Source: Roseofilum reptotaenium CS-1145
GTDB taxonomy: Bacteria; Cyanobacteriota; Cyanobacteriia; Cyanobacteriales; Desertifilaceae
Assembly: GCF_028330985.1 (NCBI RefSeq)
Contig: NZ_JAQMUE010000112.1
Span: forward strand, 62,001 to 126,000
DNA length: 64,000 nt
Reading direction: 5' to 3'
Positions 58,585 through 64,000 of the stretch are shown here, piece after piece (positions within the stretch are counted from its first letter, which is position 1; every line of letters begins with the position of its first letter). The notes under the pieces were generated by a model. That model was not told where the DNA came from, did no database searches, and saw only the letters and a list, made by a program, of their open reading frames with translations. A program made the position numbers and the translations under genes.

Positions 58585-59628
58585 TTATTCATTTAAAGCG
58601 TCAGCTAAATTAGTTGCATTTTGTTCCATAATCGTCAAATACATAGTGGGTTCAGTACTGGTTGAACCTCCTGTTTCGATTGGATCAAATGTACTAACTT
58701 CAATTTTGAGATCTTGAGCTAGAGTTTCAAAGGCTTTAGTGTTTCCTTGCTGATCTTGGAGTAAGGCTTGAATCTGTTCGGCTTGCACAATTTCGATCAA
58801 GCGGCGCACATCTTCAGGAGAGGGATTTTCTTCCGGAATGTCTACCAAGAATTCAGCTCTGAGACCATAACTCTGAGCAAAATAATTGGCAAAATCATGG
58901 AAGGTGATAAAGGTTTGTCCGGCGTAAGGTTTCAGTTGTTCGGTAATCTGAGCATCTAAGCTTTTGAGTTCCTCGATAAAAGCAGCAGCATTTTGGGTAT
59001 AAACTTCTGTTCCTTCTGGATCAGCCGCAATTAAAGCATCACGAATATTTTCGACTTGCTCAATTGCTCGTTTGGGATCGAGCCAAATATGAGGATCGAA
59101 TTCTCCATGATCATGACCATGGTCGCGATCATCTTCATCACCATGGTCATGATCATCTTCGTCGCCATGGTCATGATCATCTTCATCACCATGATCGTGG
59201 TCATCATGGTCTTGTTCTGCAAACTTTAACGGTTCAATACCGGAACTTGAATCAACGATGACTAAATTGGTATTCTCCGCATTGTTAATGAGGTCATCTA
59301 GAAAAAATTCTAGTTCTAACCCATTTTTAATCAATATATCCGCTTGGGCGATCGCCTGAACATCCCCAGGTTTAGCTTGGTAGTCATGGGGGCCGATGTT
59401 AGTTGGTAGTAATTGTATGACTTCTGCGCGATCGCCGGCCACTGCCTTCGTAAATTGGGTAATCGGCAAAAATGTGGTCACCACCTCCAAGTCGTCTTGC
59501 TCTTCCACAACGGCTGTATTTTGCCCTGTAATGGGTTCAGTGCTGGAGTTAGAAACACAACTGACGAGAGATAGGGCAGTGAAAACCGCGATCCCCAATT
59601 GACTTACTCTCTTTCCTGGAATGATCAT
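58585..59628 (-). CDS. znuA: Zinc ABC transporter substrate-binding lipoprotein ZnuA
   Basis: Periplasmic zinc-binding protein of a ZnuABC uptake system. The 347-residue protein has a lipobox-like LVSC (Cys24), the metal-ligand His81 in IGPHDYQ, a His/Asp-rich loop at 141-174 built from DHDHGDED repeats, His180 in DPHIWLDP, and a later His in FHDFANYFAQSYG. This is the cluster A-I/ZnuA layout. The znuB/znuC genes are not in the window. A Zur-like palindrome sits 13 nt upstream of the start. Confidence 0.92.
   Translation of the reverse strand: MIIPGKRVSQLGIAVFTALSLVSCVSNSSTEPITGQNTAVVEEQDDLEVVTTFLPITQFTKAVAGDRAEVIQLLPTNIGPHDYQAKPGDVQAIAQADILIKNGLELEFFLDDLINNAENTNLVIVDSSSGIEPLKFAEQDHDDHDHGDEDDHDHGDEDDHDHGDEDDRDHGHDHGEFDPHIWLDPKRAIEQVENIRDALIAADPEGTEVYTQNAAAFIEELKSLDAQITEQLKPYAGQTFITFHDFANYFAQSYGLRAEFLVDIPEENPSPEDVRRLIEIVQAEQIQALLQDQQGNTKAFETLAQDLKIEVSTFDPIETGGSTSTEPTMYLTIMEQNATNLADALNE
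59131..59202. repeat. Three tandem 24-nt repeats in the znuA His-rich loop
   Basis: Units at 59131-59154, 59155-59178 and 59179-59202 are near-identical. The first begins ATCTTCATCACCATGGTCAT. They encode successive DHDHGDED octapeptides. Slippage at such units would change the number of metal-binding histidines. Confidence 0.85.
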
Positions 59629-59641
59629 GGACTTAAATTAG

Positions 59642-59654
59642 AATGATTATCATT
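59642..59654 (-). promoter_or_regulatory. Zur-like palindrome upstream of znuA
   Basis: AATGATTATCATT is a perfect palindrome around one central base. It resembles the TGATAATNATTATCA core used by Zur/Fur-type repressors. Only 13 nt separate it from the znuA ATG, so bound protein would block transcription or the ribosome site. Confidence 0.6.
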
Positions 59655-59687
59655 TTATTTTAGCAGTAGGAGCGAAAAATCTTTCGC

Positions 59688-61352
59688 TTACTGGCACTCT
59701 TTTTCCTCAAACCCACGATTGCCGGTCACGGAAATTAGGCAAGAAAACTCTAATACACTCTCACCCGTTCCCTGATTATTGATAATCGTATTTCCTCCTC
59801 CTCCTTGAGAAGCCTTAACTACAATATTCCCATGGACTTGATTATTTTCAATTCTGACATTATTCATCTCACTTGCTCCTCGATTGGTATCGGCACTGAC
59901 GTAAATATTCGATTTCCCAATTGGAGCAGGTAAGAGGAGATTATCCGCGATCGTCACATGGTCAATTTCAGGAATTTTATAAATGCCAATATACGCATTA
60001 CCTTGATTTCCCCGAATCACTGCCCCCTTAACCGACGTTCCTCCACAGCACTCTTGAATTAAAATCCCTTCTCCATCCACACTCCAATACCGATTATCCA
60101 TAATTTGATGGCGATACACCTCATACTCATTTCCCTCAATAGTCACCTGATGTCCTGACCAATCAATCCCTCTATTTTCAAACGTATTAGCATTTCTGGG
60201 TTGACTTAATCCTGTCGGGTGAGTCCACACTTGTTTTCGCCGTTGATCGTGAATTTCATTGTCTTTAATCACCAATCCTTGACCGGAAGCTTGAATCCCA
60301 GAGCGCATCGTATGATAAATCCAATTATCTCGAATTGTAATTCCGTGACGAAATAATCCAGGTTGAGTCCTGGGAGTTTCTCCTAAACTGAACTGGCCAG
60401 AGCGATTCACTGCAATCCCATAATGGGCGCTATAATCGAAAGGGACACGACTACCTTGAGCATAAGTGATAATCTTTTTTTTCTTCAGTCCTTTGACTTT
60501 ATATCCCGGTTGCTCATAAGTATCGGTAATCCGATCGTTGAGGCGATTATTGGCCACTAAAATATGTTCATAGCCATTAATTTTGAAATTAGCACTAAAG
60601 CGACTGGCAAACCGCATCCAACCTTCTTGAAAAGAGCGATCGGGTATTCGACTGTCAGGATAGGCAACATTATTGCTACGAATGCCAAATAGGATGATAT
60701 TTCGATTCTTGGCTGAGTTCAAATCTGGTAGAATCTGCACTCCTGCGCGATTAATCTCTAAATAGACTAACCCTAGATCGCTATCCGTTTCAGGATGAGC
60801 AGTGCGAATCGTCTTAAATGCCGTATTGTTGGGAGTTCCTTCTCCCGATAGCTGGGGTTTATACTCAGGGAAAACCAAACGGGAGCGGGGTTGAAAGTCA
60901 TCGGATTTTGCTTCGGTTATCTTTGGAGGCTCTCCGCGCAGAATAATTCTATTATCTAAAACCAGATCCTCGGAAAATTGATAGGTTCCGGCAGGAAAAT
61001 AGATGACTCCTCCCCCCTGTTCCATGGCTGCTGCTTTGGCTTGCTCAAACTGGCGATCGCTGTTTTCTCCCGGAAAGTCGTTAATATTATACACGCATCC
61101 CCAAGGTAAGCGATCGCTCCAGGGATAAGCGTCTTGTCCATACCAATCGGCTATTGGATTAGTTTCCAGAACTGAATAATCCGCAGGACAATCGAGATCT
61201 GCAACTTGAATAATAGATACCGGTAAAGGCTCTAGATTAATACTTTCTGGAAATAGATTCAAAAATAGAATATAACTGAGCAAGCATAAAATAGCCATCC
61301 ACCCTATGCTAAAAACTAATTTCTTGTATTTCCTCCAGAATTTGCGGTTCAT
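59688..61352 (-). CDS. Exported right-handed beta-helix protein (pectate-lyase-like fold)
   Basis: A 554-residue protein. It has an N-terminal TM/signal anchor (about 12-34), then a GH28/pectate-lyase-like start (GQDAYPWSDRLPWGCVYNINDFPGENSDRQFEQAKAAAMEQGGGVIYFPAGTYQF). Many short parallel-helix repeats follow with asparagine ladders (ITIRDNWIYHTMRSGIQASGQGLVIKDNEI, VTIADNLLLPAP, VRIENNQVHGN). The C-terminus has two cysteines. Likely acts on or binds surface polysaccharide. Activity not predictable from sequence. Confidence 0.82.
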   Translation of the reverse strand: MNRKFWRKYKKLVFSIGWMAILCLLSYILFLNLFPESINLEPLPVSIIQVADLDCPADYSVLETNPIADWYGQDAYPWSDRLPWGCVYNINDFPGENSDRQFEQAKAAAMEQGGGVIYFPAGTYQFSEDLVLDNRIILRGEPPKITEAKSDDFQPRSRLVFPEYKPQLSGEGTPNNTAFKTIRTAHPETDSDLGLVYLEINRAGVQILPDLNSAKNRNIILFGIRSNNVAYPDSRIPDRSFQEGWMRFASRFSANFKINGYEHILVANNRLNDRITDTYEQPGYKVKGLKKKKIITYAQGSRVPFDYSAHYGIAVNRSGQFSLGETPRTQPGLFRHGITIRDNWIYHTMRSGIQASGQGLVIKDNEIHDQRRKQVWTHPTGLSQPRNANTFENRGIDWSGHQVTIEGNEYEVYRHQIMDNRYWSVDGEGILIQECCGGTSVKGAVIRGNQGNAYIGIYKIPEIDHVTIADNLLLPAPIGKSNIYVSADTNRGASEMNNVRIENNQVHGNIVVKASQGGGGNTIINNQGTGESVLEFSCLISVTGNRGFEEKECQ

Positions 61353-61405
61353 AAATTTGACCGTTTTCTCCCCTCAACACTTCCGCTGGAAACATTTATA
61401 ATCAA

Positions 61406-62941
61406 TCAACACAGTTCGTCATCTAAAGGATGACAACAAAATCCATTTCTCCCTAACTTCTTGGCTTGATATAATGCCTGATCGGCAGCATTAATTAGAG
61501 ACTTGACAGACCAGTTATCGGATGGTATTACACTGCTAATTCCTAAACTCAACGTTACATACCGAGCGATTTCAGACTCCTCGTGTATAATCTGCAAATC
61601 AGCCATTTCTTTCTGTAAACTACGAGCTATATCGCATGCTCCATTCCGATTGGTACTGGGTAAAATTATAGCAAACTCTTCTCCACCATATCGAGCAACC
61701 AAATCCCCTGGCCTTCTCGCTGCTTTCGTCAATGCACCAGCAATTGCAATCAAACAATCATCCCCTGACAAATGCCCATAAAAATCATTATATTTCTTAA
61801 AATAATCTACATCACACAAAACCAAGGATAGGCATTTTTGTTCCCGTTTCATTCGCAACCATTCTTTTTCTAATACAGAATCAAAAACGCGTCTATTCGC
61901 TACCTGTGTCAATCCATCTCGATTAGCTAAACGTTCTAACTCTTGGTTCGCCATTTCTAGTTGTTGATACAATTTTGACTTTTCTAAAGGTGAAGCTAAT
62001 TGATTAACAACTGCTTGAATTAAATCCACCAAATAATCTTGGCAGTCTTCAACGCTTAATTTATAAAAGACCAGAATCGCCAATACTGTTTGGCTGGCAA
62101 CAATGGGAACACCAAAAACTGATTTGAATTCTGACTTTTCAGCCAATTCTTTACCCACACATAAATTATCTAAATCATTACAACAATCATGAATCCATTC
62201 TGGTTTTTGAGATGTCCAAATTCTACCAGGCAAACCTTGATTAGGAGCTAAGGTGATCTGGCCACTTTTTTCTTGAAACTCTTGAAATTTCTCTATTCCA
62301 GTTTCTAGACAAGGAATATAGGTTAACAAAGTTTCCTCATGATTAGGAATCCAGGCTTCTGCATAATCCCACAAGATATGACGGCAGACTCGATCTAAAA
62401 CTTGAGAAATAGCTAACTTGATGTCAAAAACATCATTGATTATTTTGGTGACATCTAGCATTAAACTCATCTCTCCTTGAGTTTTCTGCAATTGTCTATT
62501 CTTGATCTCTAGAAAATTATTGTTGAGTTGTAATTCTCGTTGTAAATCTCTTAATTCCAGATGATGTTTAACCCGGGCTAAGAGTTCCTCCATTTGAAAC
62601 GGTTTCGTCAAATAATCGGCTCCTCCCAGTTGAAAGGCTTTAGCCTTATCCATTCCTTCTTGAAGAGCGCTCAAAAAAATGACTGGGATATCAGAGGTTT
62701 TGGGATTTTGCTTCAATTCTTGACAAAAAAGATACCCATTCATTTCCGGCATCATGATATCTAGAAGAATTAAATCAGGCTGGAAATGGTCAAGACTGGT
62801 GAGTGCAAATTTACCATTAGCAGCTAAACGAACTTCATAACCTTGCTGTTGCAAAACGGTTTTCAGTAGTCGTAGATTTTCCGTAAAATCATCAACGACT
62901 AACAGTTGTGGAGACAGGTTAGAATTAAAAGACTGAATCAT
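61406..62941 (-). CDS. Response regulator with GAF and GGDEF (diguanylate cyclase)
   Basis: Makes the second messenger c-di-GMP. The 511-residue protein has a receiver domain (Asp61 in LILLDIMMPEMNGY, KPF), a linker coiled coil, a GAF domain (~170-335) and a GGDEF domain (~345-505) with the active signature YGGEEFAIILP. An RxxD product-inhibition site (RPGD) sits five residues before GGEEF, so feedback inhibition is expected. No EAL domain. Its partner kinase is not adjacent. Confidence 0.93.
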   Translation of the reverse strand: MIQSFNSNLSPQLLVVDDFTENLRLLKTVLQQQGYEVRLAANGKFALTSLDHFQPDLILLDIMMPEMNGYLFCQELKQNPKTSDIPVIFLSALQEGMDKAKAFQLGGADYLTKPFQMEELLARVKHHLELRDLQRELQLNNNFLEIKNRQLQKTQGEMSLMLDVTKIINDVFDIKLAISQVLDRVCRHILWDYAEAWIPNHEETLLTYIPCLETGIEKFQEFQEKSGQITLAPNQGLPGRIWTSQKPEWIHDCCNDLDNLCVGKELAEKSEFKSVFGVPIVASQTVLAILVFYKLSVEDCQDYLVDLIQAVVNQLASPLEKSKLYQQLEMANQELERLANRDGLTQVANRRVFDSVLEKEWLRMKREQKCLSLVLCDVDYFKKYNDFYGHLSGDDCLIAIAGALTKAARRPGDLVARYGGEEFAIILPSTNRNGACDIARSLQKEMADLQIIHEESEIARYVTLSLGISSVIPSDNWSVKSLINAADQALYQAKKLGRNGFCCHPLDDELC

Positions 62942-63230
62942 GTTTTTACATAAGAGTTGTATAAGCTACAAAGTCCAACGATAAAGATAATTCTAAATTA
63001 TCAGGCTCAATCATCAAGATTAAAGACATGTAAAGGGATAGAATTTAGCAACTGAGATTCAGAGGACTAAGGATCTTAATTCTCATGATATGGCATGTTC
63101 AAATAATCAGCCATGCGATCGCGCAAGGGATGGGTCGCACGATCTCCTCCTACTTCACCTCTGACCCTAACCCCCAACTGTCAAAAGGGTTTAAAATCCA
63201 ATCAGCACACCTGATATTCTCTCAAACCCT

Positions 63231-64000
63231 GTGACAACTCAACAGTTATCTCCAAAACTCTTAACCCCTCAAACCTGGCTCTGGCAAAACCATCGAATTA
63301 TCTATACGGTTCAGGGTGAGGGTATTCCCCTTGTCCTACTCCATGGTTTTGGCGGGTGTGTGGGTCATTGGCGCAAAAATATTCCCACGTTAGCCCAAGC
63401 TGGATATCAAGTGTTTGCCCTCGATTTACTAGGGTTTGGAGCTTCAGATAAACCCCCCTTAGACTACTCCATGGATCTCTGGTATAGCCTGCTTCAGGAC
63501 TTTTGGGCAACTCATATTCAACAGCCAGCCGTATGGATTGGTAATTCTATTGGCGGACTGTTGAGCTTAATGATTCTAGCCCAAACTCCAGAGCGGGGAA
63601 AGGCTGGCGTTTTGATTAACTGTGCTGGAGGATTGAACCATCGTCCTGAAGAACTGAATTTTCCCTTACGGATAGTCATGGGAGCGTTTACCCGTTTGGT
63701 CAGTTCTCCGGTTACTGGACCGTTTCTGTTTAATCAGGTGCGGCAAAAACACCGCATTCGCAGGACGCTCCATCAAGTTTATATGTCCTCTGAGGCAATT
63801 ACGGATGAGTTAGTAGATTTACTCTATCAACCCTCCTGCGATCCAGGAGCACAAAAAGTCTTTGCTTCGGTATTAACTGCTTCTCCAGGGCCAAAACCAG
63901 AAGAGTTATTAACCCAGGTCAAACAGCCCTTGTTAGTCTTGTGGGGCGAAAATGACCCTTGGACTCCCATTAGTGCAGGTAAGCTGTATCGTCGTTTGGC
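63231..64000 (+). CDS. Alpha/beta-fold hydrolase, 5' part (cut by window edge)
   Basis: Reads from GTG 63231 to the right edge (256 codons). GTG is the only usable start after an in-frame stop at 63192. Visible motifs: LLHGFGGCVGHW (oxyanion), ALDLLGFGASDKP, the nucleophile elbow WIGNSIGGLLSLM (Ser), and LLVLWGENDPWTP near the end (acid Asp). The triad His would lie beyond the window. Unlike the hydrolase at 47924, it has a cap region after the nucleophile. Confidence 0.88.
   Translation, partial: MTTQQLSPKLLTPQTWLWQNHRIIYTVQGEGIPLVLLHGFGGCVGHWRKNIPTLAQAGYQVFALDLLGFGASDKPPLDYSMDLWYSLLQDFWATHIQQPAVWIGNSIGGLLSLMILAQTPERGKAGVLINCAGGLNHRPEELNFPLRIVMGAFTRLVSSPVTGPFLFNQVRQKHRIRRTLHQVYMSSEAITDELVDLLYQPSCDPGAQKVFASVLTASPGPKPEELLTQVKQPLLVLWGENDPWTPISAGKLYRRL

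Overview
The window is a stretch of cyanobacterial chromosome. It carries psaA-psaB (photosystem I core), atpB-atpE, PSRP-3/Ycf65, the c-type cytochrome assembly gene ccsA, glutamyl-tRNA reductase (hemA), a class II FBPase/SBPase (glpX), a RemA-gmk pair and many GCGATCGC (HIP1) octamers. Large multidomain histidine kinases, Uma2-family genes, DUF1822 with a sigma factor, two PIN toxin modules and CCCTATT/CCCCATT-type intergenic tracts suggest a filamentous or large-genome lineage (Oscillatoriales-like). I cannot name the genus from sequence alone. I saw no rRNA, no tRNA and no CRISPR array.

Layout. 1-1243: groES-groEL on the minus strand behind a perfect CIRCE operator (groEL runs off the left edge). 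1380-3862: a decayed TnpB-type right end, a structured leader, atpB-atpE and their terminator. 3969-8450: PSRP-3, a DUF2808 protein and a Ca2+-type P-type ATPase. 8617-12908: an HTH/GrpE-like protein, a damaged PIN toxin-antitoxin module, tilS overlapping ccsA, and an intact VapC-like module. 12915-31427: an accessory block with two very large hybrid kinases, a DUF697 GTPase, a secreted protein, Uma2, sigma factor + DUF1822, tandem TerD, a TolB-like protein, two MscS channels and two gene relics. 31619-40818: HAD hydrolase, SH3-like secreted protein, KDPG aldolase, L,D-transpeptidase, a two-component cluster with a frameshifted response regulator/kinase, a YncE-like propeller, gmk and remA. 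41071-51462: hemA, glpX, BT1 transporter, cysH, alpha/beta hydrolase, EI24 protein and an acidic repeat lipoprotein. 51463-56596: psaAB with an elaborate promoter/leader and a strong terminator. 56777-64000: PPK2-type polyphosphate:AMP phosphotransferase, ZnuA with a Zur-like palindrome, a beta-helix protein, a diguanylate cyclase response regulator and the start of an alpha/beta hydrolase.

How it fits together. Core photosynthesis, energy and tetrapyrrole genes are interleaved with signalling genes, stress genes (groESL, TerD, HTH/GrpE-like, MscS) and metal or phosphate homeostasis genes. The most unusual signals are not whole genes. They are a perfect 24-bp inverted repeat inside the 3' end of the acidic lipoprotein gene, a pair of identical palindromes 22 bp apart next to an HLR1-like site upstream of psaA, a possible pseudoknotted leader upstream of atpB, a one-base frameshift splitting a response regulator/kinase, a membrane-protein relic with one in-frame stop, and a small dispersed repeat that in one place supplies the last codons of a gene. 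I did not find a clearly new multi-gene system. The sigma factor/DUF1822/TerD neighbourhood is the nearest candidate.
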